64,000 nt of DNA from WVZH01 sp034430895 (GCA_034430895.1 DAOUDW010000109.1:165508-229507), one strand, 5' to 3'; counted from the stretch's first letter, positions 18,673 through 28,176 are shown. Numbers and translations are program-made. The notes: a model not told the origin generated them from the sequence alone.

Positions 18673-19320
18673 TTATTGTCCCCCAAGCCGATACCCACTT
18701 CTCTCCCACGCAGCTCGTATCTCCGGATTGCGCTCGAGGTAGGCATCCACATATTCCTTGCGGACTGTGTTGATCGGGCAGGAGAAATTGATACAGCGAC
18801 TGCAGACAAACCGCCGCAGGCTGAAAACGCCGCCGACTACAGCGGACATACCGACCAAACCCAAGAGATACTCCTTACCCATGACCAGAAACACGAACGG
18901 GAAACCGATCCAGAGCAATGCCCCGACGATAAACTGGATTTGTTCCCATCGGCTCATCGGACCAGGTTCGTATTTCCAGATCTTGAAGACGCCGTGATTG
19001 GCGTGACAGTGTAGAATGCGCCCTTCCTCCGCCCACATGGGACAATGGCGGCAGAGAATACGCGCTTCCCAGACGAAGAAGAACAAGAGGGAGTAGGCGA
19101 GCCAGAACAAGAGGTACCTGCCATACCCGGCACGAATCACCCCCCCAATGACAGCAACCGCAAACGGCAGGAAGATCATCAGAAAAGTGACCAGGTCAAT
19201 CGTTTCAAAACGACACATCAGTTCGCCCTGGATGGGACAGTCTTCGCACTCGGAGATGGGTTTCCAGGTGCATGGGATATCGTGAGCCTGTGATGGCTGT
19301 GCTTCTGTCCGATCAGTCAA
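18673..19320 (-). CDS. Cys-rich four-helix membrane protein
   Basis: A 215-residue protein with four hydrophobic segments and three cysteine clusters on its soluble parts: CTWKPISECEDCP near residue 17, CRHCPMW...HCHANH near 90, and CSRCINFSCPI near 170. This suggests metal or iron-sulfur binding on one membrane face. The start is TTG at 19320, chosen because AAGGAG lies 6 nt upstream; no ATG fits. It lies downstream of three small membrane protein genes on the same strand (19337-21023). A similar plan is seen in the 24865-25398 protein. Confidence 0.7.
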   Translation of the reverse strand: MTDRTEAQPSQAHDIPCTWKPISECEDCPIQGELMCRFETIDLVTFLMIFLPFAVAVIGGVIRAGYGRYLLFWLAYSLLFFFVWEARILCRHCPMWAEEGRILHCHANHGVFKIWKYEPGPMSRWEQIQFIVGALLWIGFPFVFLVMGKEYLLGLVGMSAVVGGVFSLRRFVCSRCINFSCPINTVRKEYVDAYLERNPEIRAAWERSGYRLGGQ

Positions 19321-19336
19321 AGTAATCTCCTTGGAA

Positions 19337-20056
19337 TTAATCGCCTAATCGGTAGAGTCGACGGAAAATCAAAACGTACCAGATGACCAGAAGAATGGCA
19401 TTCGGAAGAATCACGAGCACAGCGACAATCTCCGCTGACGTCAGCGCCTGGCGCAGGTAATCTATCAATGAGAGTGCATTCGCCGCAATACCAGCGCAAG
19501 CAGTCCTCCTGCTGAAGAACTGGCTGCGAAGCATGACCGTGGAAACGGTCAAACCCGCGATCGAAACCAGGAAGAGGCCCATGTTGAAGCCGCCGACGGT
19601 GCGTTGATTCGTATTGGCAAGCAATGCCTGCCCCGCTGCGACGAAAACGGATTTCTGCGCTGCTGTGTTTGCCACGGCGTATTGGTCGCTGAGAGAGAGC
19701 ATCGTGAAGGGATTGTTCGTCGCCAGGAAGATCCCGATCCCGATAAATGCAAAGGTTACCGCGATTAGCATTCGAGTTTGATCGACATTATTGAGCACGG
19801 AGTACAACGCCAGAAAGACGATGATGAACATGATGTACATCACGACTTCCAACCCCCAGAATTCCACAAGGGCGATGAGTCGATTTCGCTGGAACAGATC
19901 GAACCATTCGACGACCGTGCCAGGCAATGGGGAGATCGCTTGAAAAATCACTTCCCCCAGGATCACTACTGCGACGATCAAAGCCGCTACACCACCGAGC
20001 TTGAACAGGCTTTTCTCAGCAGCTTCGACAGGTCTGCGATTTCCTTCTACATTCAT
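19337..20056 (-). CDS. DUF4386-like multi-pass membrane protein
   Basis: A 239-residue protein with six hydrophobic segments. The ATG at 20056 is preceded by AAGGA; a longer reading to 20155 would overlap the next gene. The central NNPFTMLSLSDQYA stretch and the helix spacing resemble DUF4386 proteins, but this is a loose match. It ends 16 nt before the Cys-rich membrane protein gene and is probably co-transcribed with it. Confidence 0.6.
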   Translation of the reverse strand: MNVEGNRRPVEAAEKSLFKLGGVAALIVAVVILGEVIFQAISPLPGTVVEWFDLFQRNRLIALVEFWGLEVVMYIMFIIVFLALYSVLNNVDQTRMLIAVTFAFIGIGIFLATNNPFTMLSLSDQYAVANTAAQKSVFVAAGQALLANTNQRTVGGFNMGLFLVSIAGLTVSTVMLRSQFFSRRTACAGIAANALSLIDYLRQALTSAEIVAVLVILPNAILLVIWYVLIFRRLYRLGD

Positions 20057-20144
20057 TTGCCATCCTTTAAGGATATCCAGCGAGAGACGTTGTGTCCCAC
20101 ACGGATATCTTTGGATCATTTGCGTCTGATTGCGTATCTCGGTT

Positions 20145-20636
20145 TCAGCCGGCAAACAATACGAAATAGGATATGGCAGAACTGATCGCTGTCAAGACGA
20201 TTCCGGCAGCCATGCCGACAGGTATCGAGATGAGGATGTGTTTCTTCATGGATTCCCCACCGATTTCGTCGGACAGCCGCAGAAATCCCGGTCGCCAAAC
20301 ACCAAGCACCAAGCCGTCGATCACGATCGTGTCGAAAAGGAATAGGATGAAATAGTGCCCAAAATTCAACACAAACAAGGCCATAAAGTAGATATCGACA
20401 CCATTACGTGCCAATCCAACATAATTGGCCAAAACCTGATAGCCCACAATGAGTAAGAGCAAGAGCAGCATGTTTATTATGCCGCTGAGTGGAATGCGGT
20501 CCTTTAGAGTCCCATCCTGCTTGCGGGAAGTGTAGACAAGCCCGCTTCTGAAAACCACAAACACGTACAAGCTGAAAGCCACGAAACCGATCAGACTCCA
20601 GACAACAAGGTATTGGATTGTCATCTCTACCGTCAT
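20145..20636 (-). CDS. Hypothetical membrane protein (4-5 helices)
   Basis: A 163-residue protein. GGAGG lies 4 nt before the ATG at 20636. It has helices at about 8-30, 50-70, 80-110 and 135-160, with a charged loop (SRKQDGTLKDR). Not recognised. It lies between two other small membrane protein genes on the same strand. Confidence 0.6.
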   Translation of the reverse strand: MTVEMTIQYLVVWSLIGFVAFSLYVFVVFRSGLVYTSRKQDGTLKDRIPLSGIINMLLLLLLIVGYQVLANYVGLARNGVDIYFMALFVLNFGHYFILFLFDTIVIDGLVLGVWRPGFLRLSDEIGGESMKKHILISIPVGMAAGIVLTAISSAISYFVLFAG

Positions 20637-20717
20637 TTCAACCTCCAAAGTTGGGATAGCGAAAAGTATGGTATCCACGCCAACGAAGCGCGATTCAACC
20701 TCCCCGACATACGGCAT

Positions 20718-21023
20718 CTACACCTCAGGCCAATGCCATCCTCTGAGTTCGTAATAGCGTCGCCGAGGTGTTGCCCGCAGTGGATGGATTCCATTCCTGC
20801 TGCACCAGATGAAGTGAAACACTCCCCCGACCAATACGCCAATTATTGGGACCAGAAGCGACCAGTGACCGACCAGTTGGTAAAGACCGATGGTCAGGGC
20901 AGCGATAAGACCCCACTTTACGATCTTACGCAATGGCGATGTCTCCACCTCGAAAGGTGCGAAAGTCTCGGTGCCGATGATCTGGACTGTGAGTAAGAAA
21001 CCCAATTCAAGTTCGATGCCCAT
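20718..21023 (-). CDS. Small membrane protein
   Basis: A 101-residue protein read from the ATG at 21023 (AAAGGA upstream). A beta-like N terminus (ELELGFLLTVQIIGTETFAP) is followed by two helices with a Trp-rich turn and a basic tail. First gene of a four-gene run of membrane proteins that ends at 18673. Family not recognised. Confidence 0.55.
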   Translation of the reverse strand: MGIELELGFLLTVQIIGTETFAPFEVETSPLRKIVKWGLIAALTIGLYQLVGHWSLLVPIIGVLVGGVFHFIWCSRNGIHPLRATPRRRYYELRGWHWPEV

Positions 21024-21188
21024 TGCTTTTCCTTTCTCGTTTTCACGTTTATTCCGCAGCCAACTTCCATAGACCCTATATACATTATCTCGAAGAAATG
21101 ATTTCCGGCGAGGATCAATAAGAGATAGCATTCACTCTACAGGCTAATTATTCTACGCTGGCTGCCATATGTCCGCCGCCATGAACGC

Positions 21189-21243
21189 TTGACATTGCCA
21201 GCTGGTTGGCATATCATCTGGATACAAAGTTAGGCATACCTAA
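21189..21243 (+). promoter_or_regulatory. Promoter with TTAGG/CCTAA palindrome
   Basis: TTGACA (21189-21194) and TATCAT (21212-21217) are 17 nt apart, a near-consensus sigma-70-type promoter. The palindrome TTAGGCATACCTAA (21230-21243) lies just after the expected transcription start. Its half sites resemble DtxR/MntR-type metal-regulator boxes. It would control the methyltransferase gene at 21293. Confidence 0.6.
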
Positions 21244-21292
21244 TTTTACAATATGTAACGGGGAAATTCAATCCCTCAATCGAGAGGTTACA

Positions 21293-21976
21293 ATGGAAAC
21301 TAAGAAGAAAACACTACCCTATGTATTGACAATCGTCATCCTGACATTGCTTATTTCTGGGATCGTCCTTACCGCTGGAAGATGGGACTGGATCGAGTTC
21401 TGGATTTTCCTGGCCACGTATTTGACGGTTTTCGTCGCATGGGGCATGTACTTGAAATTCAAGAAGCCGGATTTAATGGAGGAAAGGCTTACCGCCTTTG
21501 GAAAGGGAAAAAAATGGGATCGCATCCTGATCAGTATTTATTGGATCATGATTCTTGTTTTTCTCTTTACAGCAGCGCTGGATGCGGGTCGGTATCAAAA
21601 CTTCATCACACCAATCCCAATAAAAATCTTAGCTATGCTGTTTATTCTGGCGGGGTATGCGCTTGGATTTTGGAGCGGAATCGCCAATCAGTACCTATCG
21701 AGTTTTGTGCGCATCCAGGAAGAGCGTGGTCACCAGGTAAGCCAGGCAGGACCATACCGCTTCATCCGGCATCCGATGTATGCTGGCGACATCCTCACCT
21801 ACCCTTTCGTCGCACTCTTTCTGAACTCCCTATGGGCACTCATACCGGCTGTCTTGATCATATTACTGTTTATCCTGCGCACCCATCTGGAGGACAACAC
21901 CTTACAAAAAGAACTCGACGGATATCGGGAATATGCTCAACAAGTCAAATATCGCCTGGTGCCCTACGTTTGGTGA
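21293..21976 (+). CDS. Isoprenylcysteine carboxyl methyltransferase-like membrane methyltransferase
   Basis: A 227-residue protein with about six helices and the ICMT signature GPYRFIRHPMYAGDIL near residue 160, followed by an E-D-x-x-L-x-x-E segment and a terminal YRLVPYVW. GAGAGG lies 6 nt before the ATG at 21293. Unlike its relatives it lies alone on the plus strand behind a strong promoter with an operator-like palindrome, so its expression may respond to a metal-type regulator (inference). Confidence 0.8.
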   Translation: METKKKTLPYVLTIVILTLLISGIVLTAGRWDWIEFWIFLATYLTVFVAWGMYLKFKKPDLMEERLTAFGKGKKWDRILISIYWIMILVFLFTAALDAGRYQNFITPIPIKILAMLFILAGYALGFWSGIANQYLSSFVRIQEERGHQVSQAGPYRFIRHPMYAGDILTYPFVALFLNSLWALIPAVLIILLFILRTHLEDNTLQKELDGYREYAQQVKYRLVPYVW

Positions 21977-22040
21977 CTATTGAACAACGGCATAACAAGG
22001 GGATTTGAGCGGTGAACCCGCTCGAGTGGGGGCAATTCCC

Positions 22041-22529
22041 CTAACTCCATGCTCCCAGGCGTCCGAAGGAAATCCGGTGGAGCAAATAATCGATCGTGTT
22101 ACCGGAAAGATTACCCATGCGAATCATGCGCATCGCCAGTTCCATCGCAGCGACGACTGGTTCCCCATATCGCGCAACGACTTGATCTCGGACCGATGGT
22201 TCGGGTTCTCCACTCGACTCCGCCCAATGCTGCGCATACAACATCGCCGGGACTTCTTCAGCCGGACTGTCATCAAAGAATCCATTTCCGAGTGCCTCGA
22301 TCTCATCTCGCGAAACCCCCTCTGAAAGCGCTGCCCGGGCATGGCCATACGAACAATAGCGGCAACTATTCACCGCCGTAACTGTAAGCATCAAACGCTC
22401 GCGAAAAGCAGGCGCGATGAGCTCGCCCTGCATCAACGGACGAATCTCCCGTCGTCGGGACATAATCTTGCGAAGATCCGTGAATAACTCGCCAAAACCG
22501 TGATAAATTCTTCGCTCGTTTCCTTCCAT
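22041..22529 (-). CDS. Carboxymuconolactone decarboxylase/AhpD-like protein
   Basis: A 162-residue all-helical protein with the AhpD-type redox motif NSCRYCSYGHA near residue 57, in which the CxxC pair and His form a peroxidatic/thiol-relay site. Members with this motif act as alkylhydroperoxidase-like enzymes. The start at 22529 is preceded by AAGGG. No peroxiredoxin gene is adjacent. Confidence 0.8.
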   Translation of the reverse strand: MEGNERRIYHGFGELFTDLRKIMSRRREIRPLMQGELIAPAFRERLMLTVTAVNSCRYCSYGHARAALSEGVSRDEIEALGNGFFDDSPAEEVPAMLYAQHWAESSGEPEPSVRDQVVARYGEPVVAAMELAMRMIRMGNLSGNTIDYLLHRISFGRLGAWS

Positions 22530-22676
22530 TCCACACCCTTCGAACATTGGCCTGTCAATCGATCCTGTCCATTCACCTCGAAGCCGTAATGTGCTCCGCA
22601 GAACCACAATGATCGGAACTACAAGATCCTGACTGATTGGATACCTTCGATCCTTCCTGCCCTTCTAAGAATCATA

Positions 22677-23357
22677 TCACGTCGCCTTCAGCATCTTAAC
22701 GAAGAACGCTGCGGGCAAGACCCAGAAGTAATACCTGAATATGGGATTCCAATTGGAAAACGCATCAGCGATCAGGAGCGTAACGACTACACCGGCATAC
22801 ACGATAAACACACCGATCGTGATGATCGTCCTTTTCTTCGATCCGTAGAATGTCTCCGATCGCGCTACCGTATCACGATCTTCCCCATTCCCTCTTGCTA
22901 TCAACCGGGCTTCAAACTGCTGTAAGAAAGCTTTGAAGTCCTCTTGCGGAGCCCATTTGAAGTTGATGATCGATAGCATTTCGTTGCCGCGCAGTGAGAT
23001 CTTCAAGCTGTACAACAACAACTCCTCGTAATACGCGTAAGCCGTGATATCTTCCCACGATACTTCTCTTGGGGCTCGATCCTTTTGTGCAATCGAGATT
23101 ACCCGATCCCCAATCTTAACCGTCGCTGGACGTGCAGCCAGGCAGCCAGAAGCGAGGAATGCCACGACGATCAACACGGTTATAAGCAGGTATTGAACCC
23201 AAGCTGTGATGAACAGGATGGATTGAAAACCGAAAATCGCAGCGGTTCCCACTAAGATTCCACCCACGAGTATCAGGATCAGAGACTTCGTGTTGTACAG
23301 ATAGAGTGAAAATGTTATTCTATGCATCACCGTTGCTTCGATCTCCTCTTTAACCAT
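22677..23357 (-). CDS. Hypothetical membrane protein
   Basis: A 226-residue protein: two N-terminal helices, a soluble middle of about 100 residues (SWEDITAYAYYEELLLYSL, like PH-domain proteins of the YcxB/YdbT sort), and two C-terminal helices. I cannot assign it to a family. There is no strong ribosome site before the ATG at 23357; an ATG 10 codons later is an alternative. Confidence 0.6.
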   Translation of the reverse strand: MVKEEIEATVMHRITFSLYLYNTKSLILILVGGILVGTAAIFGFQSILFITAWVQYLLITVLIVVAFLASGCLAARPATVKIGDRVISIAQKDRAPREVSWEDITAYAYYEELLLYSLKISLRGNEMLSIINFKWAPQEDFKAFLQQFEARLIARGNGEDRDTVARSETFYGSKKRTIITIGVFIVYAGVVVTLLIADAFSNWNPIFRYYFWVLPAAFFVKMLKAT

Positions 23358-23454
23358 ACGTCTATCCGATCAGAATCAAGACCACCCCGATCATCAAGAC
23401 CAGCGATATGTTTAAGCCCGCATTCTAGGGTATCCATGTTCCCTGCGCCGGTGG

Positions 23455-24093
23455 CTATTTTATTCGCGTGATGATCAAAGCCGAAGCCAGCGACGTGAGG
23501 CCAACCTCCGTGGAAACAACGCGGGGATTTCGGAGTGCGAACTCTCGCTTCATGTCCACCCTTTCGGACCAATCGTCAGGCCAAAGTTCGATGGGCACCA
23601 AATCGTCAAAAACGATTTGCCCGCCGAGGCATACCAGCTCCGTGATCTCGTCCCACCGATCGGGAACAAGCGCCTCAGCCACGCCGGAATCCATGAAGAG
23701 AAGATCGAACGGCGGTTCATTTGCCATCATCGTTTCCCAACCCGTGTGGCGAATATCGATCTCCGCTCTTCCTTTAAACAGCTCCTTGACTTGACGGATC
23801 AAATCAGCGTCGATATCACAAGTGACGAGCACCGCCCCTCCCTGTAGTCCACTGACCATCCAGGCGGAACCGACCCCCGATCCGGTGCCAAATTCACCAA
23901 TCCGTCCACCTGGTTTGGATGCGACCAAGGTCATCAAAAGCCTACCCATCGGTGGTACACATGCAGAGGCTGGGCCTTCGTGCCCCACGGGACGGCCTTC
24001 CGGCAAGAGCGGAAAACCGAGTTCTTCGGCAAGCTTTTCAGCCTCGATTACGAGGGGAGGTTTTTCAGTGCGATAACGTTTTATAGGCTTCAT
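23455..24093 (-). CDS. Class I SAM-dependent methyltransferase (O-methyltransferase-like)
   Basis: A 212-residue Rossmann-type methyltransferase. SAM motif I is IGEFGTGSGVGSAWM near residue 67, an acidic TCDID follows at motif II, and DLLFMDSG near 130 is the motif-IV region with the Asp seen in catechol-type O-methyltransferases. No signal peptide. Substrate unknown. Confidence 0.75.
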   Translation of the reverse strand: MKPIKRYRTEKPPLVIEAEKLAEELGFPLLPEGRPVGHEGPASACVPPMGRLLMTLVASKPGGRIGEFGTGSGVGSAWMVSGLQGGAVLVTCDIDADLIRQVKELFKGRAEIDIRHTGWETMMANEPPFDLLFMDSGVAEALVPDRWDEITELVCLGGQIVFDDLVPIELWPDDWSERVDMKREFALRNPRVVSTEVGLTSLASALIITRIK

Positions 24094-24150
24094 TACTCTC
24101 CATACCGCCTTTCTTCAGGGACACGAATGTGATCTGGTAGTGGTATCTGG

Positions 24151-24771
24151 TTATTTCTCTCCAACGATACTAAGAAAATCCCGATGACGATCTGCTGCCT
24201 GGTTCATCTCGACGATGTTTAAACCGGCTGCTTCCATCATCCGACGGATCTCTTCGCCTCGATACAGAGAAATGCCATCTCGTACAAAGCTCTTATCCTC
24301 CAGGGATTGCTTGCAGGTAAAAACAGCTACAAGCCTGCCGCCATCCTCCAGCACCCGGTAGATCTCGGCCATACCTTGCTGGACATCCTCCCAATAGAAA
24401 AGTGAATTGACCGTGCAGCATTTGTTGAAACGTTCGGATGGATAGGACAGCGATTCCACCTCTGCGCAGCGGACTTCGAGTCTCCCGGCTTCGATCAGGG
24501 ATCGGTATCTTCGTCTACAGGCATCAACCATCGCCGCAGAAATATCGACGCCCGCCAGGAAACCTTCGGTCACGACTTCGGCCATCCGCCCCAATAAATA
24601 ACCTCCGCCAAAACCCACATCCAGCACACGGTCGTGCGTTCGCAGATCGAGGCGGTCAAAGGCAAAATCGTTCAAGGCCGAATTTCTGCGGTTCCAGATT
24701 CGAGACAACACCCGACCGGTAATTCGAGTTGATGGAGAACGAAGTTGACCTGCGATGAATTTTGACAACAC
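24151..24771 (-). CDS. Class I SAM-dependent methyltransferase
   Basis: A 206-residue enzyme with motif I VLDVGFGGGYLLGRM near residue 50, acidic motif II (GVDIS) and the post-I LSYPSERFNKCCTVNSLFYW region typical of UbiE/type-11 methyltransferases. It starts with GTG at 24771, 7 nt after AGGTG. It is one of six soluble SAM methyltransferases in the window. Confidence 0.75.
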   Translation of the reverse strand: MLSKFIAGQLRSPSTRITGRVLSRIWNRRNSALNDFAFDRLDLRTHDRVLDVGFGGGYLLGRMAEVVTEGFLAGVDISAAMVDACRRRYRSLIEAGRLEVRCAEVESLSYPSERFNKCCTVNSLFYWEDVQQGMAEIYRVLEDGGRLVAVFTCKQSLEDKSFVRDGISLYRGEEIRRMMEAAGLNIVEMNQAADRHRDFLSIVGEK

Positions 24772-24864
24772 GGTTTTTCACCTCACAATCGTGAGGGAGA
24801 TCGCACACTTCGAAGGCGGAATTTTATCTACTTCCAACGCAATCGCAAGAAATCGCTGTGCCGC

Positions 24865-25398
24865 TTACTGCGTTTTCGAACGCCGGGAAGCAATTGCCTC
24901 TTGTATCTTGACTGCGGCCTGCCCGCCCGGGCAGATATGCCTCGTGCCGCAAACCGGACAAATAAAGAGCGTAAAGAACAACCCATAAGCCACTACGACG
25001 CCAAGATAACCCAATAGGTAGAGAAATCCATGCACAAATAAAAAATAGACTGGAAACAGGATGATCCCAAAGAAACATACGTAGGCAAGATTCAAAAAAA
25101 GGTTGTATCGGGTTTCCGAGATTTCTGACTTCTTATGCAGCCGGGCAATTTGACTTGCCGGAAGACAAAAACCGCCCACGCAGGGACCAAACCTTCCCAC
25201 ATACGGACATTCCCAGTACACACAGACGTAACTCATGAACACTGCCACAAACACGAACAATGCGACGTAGATTGCAAAGAACACGACATTGATTTGCCAG
25301 AGCAATACGGCGATAGCGATGTACATAACCATCATGGGAATGGTTAGGACCAAATACAAAGGTGTTCGTTGATAGGGCACGCAATGATTTTCTTCCAT
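24865..25398 (-). CDS. Cys-rich membrane protein
   Basis: A 177-residue protein with four helices in two pairs. Cys clusters follow each pair: CVYWECPYVGRFGPCVGGFC near residue 54 and CPVCGTRHICPGG near 148. This suggests a metal-binding site at the membrane, as in the 18673-19320 protein. GAAGGTG precedes the ATG. Family not recognised. Confidence 0.65.
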   Translation of the reverse strand: MEENHCVPYQRTPLYLVLTIPMMVMYIAIAVLLWQINVVFFAIYVALFVFVAVFMSYVCVYWECPYVGRFGPCVGGFCLPASQIARLHKKSEISETRYNLFLNLAYVCFFGIILFPVYFLFVHGFLYLLGYLGVVVAYGLFFTLFICPVCGTRHICPGGQAAVKIQEAIASRRSKTQ

Positions 25399-25486
25399 TC
25401 TTCACCTTCGATCCGAGAACAAATTTATCGATTTTTTCACCACAAAGGATATCACGGTTGTGCCGTGTCCGGTTGTTCTCCTCTCC

Positions 25487-26314
25487 TCAATACAACCATA
25501 CCGCTGTTGCGATGGTTACCAGGGATAAAAGCGGGCTGATTATCGATCGTGGATTGATAATCAAGAACGCATATAGCCAAAATATTCCAAGGATTATCGA
25601 GATGAAGATATGCTGGACACCTTCTCCGAAAAAGACTATAGAAGCAATACCGAGTGCAGACAGGATCAGTCCCAGGACCCAAAAATAATCCAGTGTTGGA
25701 GAAAGACGCACACCAGAACCCATTTCTGATTGGGCTTTGAAGCCTATCAGCATCCTTCCTTCCATGAGGTAATGTAAAGCTGAACCAATGAATTTATCGA
25801 TTTTGCTTAATAGTGAGGGAGTCTTCTTCCAATGTGTTCGTACGATCAAGCGGGTTTGAGTCGGCGAGATCTCTTTCAACACAAAGGCGCCCCATCCATC
25901 GAGCACGAAGTATTCTCCGGGCTCAACAGCCACAACGGGAAAGTTGTAGTTGAGAGAACTATTCGTCTCGTCGATTGAGCCTGAGACCACACGACCGACT
26001 TCCATATTATCGAACTCCGGGACGATATCGGCATCACGCATCTTGTACCCCAGTGCCCTCTCAAGAAATGTATAACTGAAGAATCCTCCCCGATCCGCTC
26101 CCAGTTGAATCACCCATTTCCAAACAACGTCAATTGGCGCATTGATGGATATTGCTCGAGTGGCACTAATGTTGTGAGCCAAATCATCCCCGATCAAAGG
26201 CATCTCCACTTCGTCTTCCGATGCACCCCAGGTCAGGATCCTGGGCCGAAAAATGAGTGCGTATGCCAGGATGAGCACACCGATCACGAGTGCGACGTTC
26301 AGGATGGATTCCAT
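25487..26314 (-). CDS. SRPBCC-domain protein with membrane helices
   Basis: A 275-residue protein: one N-terminal helix, a START/SRPBCC-like fold (ISINAPIDVVWKWVIQLGADRGGF from about residue 57, ending with RTHWKK near 165), and three C-terminal helices. SRPBCC folds bind hydrophobic ligands in a deep cavity. Membrane-tethered versions of unknown role are common in soil and sediment bacteria. Confidence 0.7.
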   Translation of the reverse strand: MESILNVALVIGVLILAYALIFRPRILTWGASEDEVEMPLIGDDLAHNISATRAISINAPIDVVWKWVIQLGADRGGFFSYTFLERALGYKMRDADIVPEFDNMEVGRVVSGSIDETNSSLNYNFPVVAVEPGEYFVLDGWGAFVLKEISPTQTRLIVRTHWKKTPSLLSKIDKFIGSALHYLMEGRMLIGFKAQSEMGSGVRLSPTLDYFWVLGLILSALGIASIVFFGEGVQHIFISIILGIFWLYAFLIINPRSIISPLLSLVTIATAVWLY

Positions 26315-26379
26315 GTTTATGCATTCCCTCGGTTTCTGACCTTCATTTAATTAATGCACGCCAGTACGTAACGTTTTTC

Positions 26380-26664
26380 TCAGCATTCCACAATGATTGC
26401 TTTCGATTTTGTTGAACCCTCTCTCAAACGTGCAATGCTTGTATATTGATCGGATGAGAAGCACTCGAAAATCTTCTCTTTGTTTTCGAATTCGATCATG
26501 ATCATTCTGCCAGGGGACCAATCTCCAGACATAGGGTGGATTGACTCCGAGCGGAAAATGTATCGCCCGCCAAAGCTTTCCACGATGGCGGTAGCTTTCT
26601 CGACGTACTGCGCATACAACTCGGGCTTTTCGACCTCGATCTCGGCAATGAAATAAGCTGGCAT
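26380..26664 (-). CDS. DUF1330 family protein
   Basis: A 94-residue alpha/beta-barrel-type protein: MPAYFIAEIEVEKPELYAQY at the start and GGRYIFR near residue 34 are typical of DUF1330 (dimeric ferredoxin-like fold). AAGGAG lies 6 nt before the ATG at 26664, which rules out the longer frame. It follows the sulfotransferase gene by 35 nt on the same strand and may share its message. Biochemical role of the family is not established. Confidence 0.8.
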   Translation of the reverse strand: MPAYFIAEIEVEKPELYAQYVEKATAIVESFGGRYIFRSESIHPMSGDWSPGRMIMIEFENKEKIFECFSSDQYTSIARLREGSTKSKAIIVEC

Positions 26665-26699
26665 GCTGACTCCTTGCTGCACCGTTGGCATTGAGTGCC

Positions 26700-27602
26700 T
26701 CACGCTTTCTGGCGTTCCCCCGTCGAAAGCCAGTGGGCACAATCCACACCCAACTTCTCACGCGCCAATTCTTCATACTTTTCAATATCCGCGGTTGAAA
26801 GCGCGTCTCGCCAGCGGTCATTGACGCCTTTGTGCATGAATCTCTCTCCTCCCCCCTTAAAGATATTACCCTGAAATGGAACGCTTTGATCGGCGTGTGC
26901 CTTCATATACGCGAAGGAACAATGTTCGAGAATGGTTTGCCACTTGGTTTCATCGATGGCGATGTCGAGAAAGGCAGCGAGGCGTCGGATTTCGTCCGGC
27001 ATGTCCCGCTTGAGATTCGCAAAATGGAGCAGCATCACGTTGGGCAGATCTTTGATCTCCCACCATGAACGGATGTGTTCCCAATACGGCCACCAGGGGT
27101 AGCCGTCCTTCGACAGCCAATCTCGAAAGTAATCGATCACGGATGATGGCGCTTCCCCCAGAGGCGGACCTGTTCGCTCGGGCACACTGTCGATCGATTC
27201 GATGACATCTTCTTTGAAGATGCAGTGATGGTTGTACAAGCTCCAGAGAACATCTCGTCCATCCCGGCCGATGTAGATGTATTTCGCATTTGGGGAGAAC
27301 ACCATTGTGTCGACAGGAAGATGGCCCTTTAAAAACCGGCGGTGCGTCTGTTGTTCGACGATTTCCAATCGCTCTTCTTTGGACGGAAAGCGGCAATCGA
27401 TCCAGGGAGACACTTCCGACAAGACGATTCCTTCCGCTCCGTTCCAGATCAACTGCGCTACGATTTGCTGGACCCACGTCGTTCCGGACTTCGAATAGGC
27501 GACGATAAAAATGTCATCATCACGAAACTCGAAATCATTCCACACCGTCGATTCCAGTAGATGATGCCAGTGCTCTCGCTTTTTTTCAGGATACTCGAAC
27601 AT
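26700..27602 (-). CDS. Sulfotransferase family 1-like protein
   Basis: A 300-residue PAPS-dependent sulfotransferase of the cytosolic (SULT) type. The PAPS 5'-phosphosulfate loop is AYSKSGTTWVQQI near residue 35, the 3'-phosphate site is YIGRDGRDVLWSLYNH near 115, and the C-terminal KGVNDRWRD element near 268 matches the family's conserved G-x-x-x-x-W segment. It would move sulfonate to a hydroxyl or amine of a small molecule. AAGGA lies 7 nt before the ATG. Confidence 0.85.
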   Translation of the reverse strand: MFEYPEKKREHWHHLLESTVWNDFEFRDDDIFIVAYSKSGTTWVQQIVAQLIWNGAEGIVLSEVSPWIDCRFPSKEERLEIVEQQTHRRFLKGHLPVDTMVFSPNAKYIYIGRDGRDVLWSLYNHHCIFKEDVIESIDSVPERTGPPLGEAPSSVIDYFRDWLSKDGYPWWPYWEHIRSWWEIKDLPNVMLLHFANLKRDMPDEIRRLAAFLDIAIDETKWQTILEHCSFAYMKAHADQSVPFQGNIFKGGGERFMHKGVNDRWRDALSTADIEKYEELAREKLGVDCAHWLSTGERQKA

Positions 27603-27741
27603 ATCGCGTTCCTTACATACCTGTAATGTATTGATGCTTTAATGCCTTAATACGTCTCGAATAACCCAATCCGTTCATTTCTCCTGGAGCGATGCAGTAC
27701 GGTAGATAACGAAAGTCACACATGATTGCCACAGCCGGGAA

Positions 27742-28176
27742 TCATTCAATCTCCAGGCTTCCATCTTCCTTGAAGCGCCAATTTTCCCAGCTCATAACTT
27801 CCCAGAAGTAGCCATCCAGATCCGAAAAGTATCCGTGATAACCACCCCAAAAGGCTCGCTGCGGGGTTTTCACGATTGTTCCTCCCGCTCGCTCCGCAAG
27901 CGCCAGGATTCGGTCCACTTCATCCTCGTCCCGGGCGACATACCCCAACGTCATGCCGGAAAAGCCCTCGCCCTGTGGTGGATCTTCTTTGCTGATGTCT
28001 TCCGCCAGCGGCACTCGTGGACATAAAGCGAGTGTGACCCCTTGACTCTGAAAGAATACAATTGGAGGATCGCTTTCATCCACCGTGGTGGCGAATCCCA
28101 GGCCATCTCTATAAAACCGCAGCGAGCGGTTGATATCATTCACCCCAAGGGTAATAATGTGGACTCTATTCATCAT
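27742..28176 (-). CDS. VOC-family (glyoxalase/dioxygenase fold) protein
   Basis: A 144-residue protein with two beta-alpha-beta-beta-beta repeats: HIITLGVNDINRSLRFYRDGLG at the N terminus and GYVARDEDEVDRILALAERAGG in the second half, ending in YFSDLDGYFWEVM. The metal-ligand pattern (H6, E at the end of repeat 1 region, terminal E) is only partly clear. Activity unknown; typical members are glyoxalases, dioxygenases or resistance proteins. Confidence 0.75.
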   Translation of the reverse strand: MMNRVHIITLGVNDINRSLRFYRDGLGFATTVDESDPPIVFFQSQGVTLALCPRVPLAEDISKEDPPQGEGFSGMTLGYVARDEDEVDRILALAERAGGTIVKTPQRAFWGGYHGYFSDLDGYFWEVMSWENWRFKEDGSLEIE

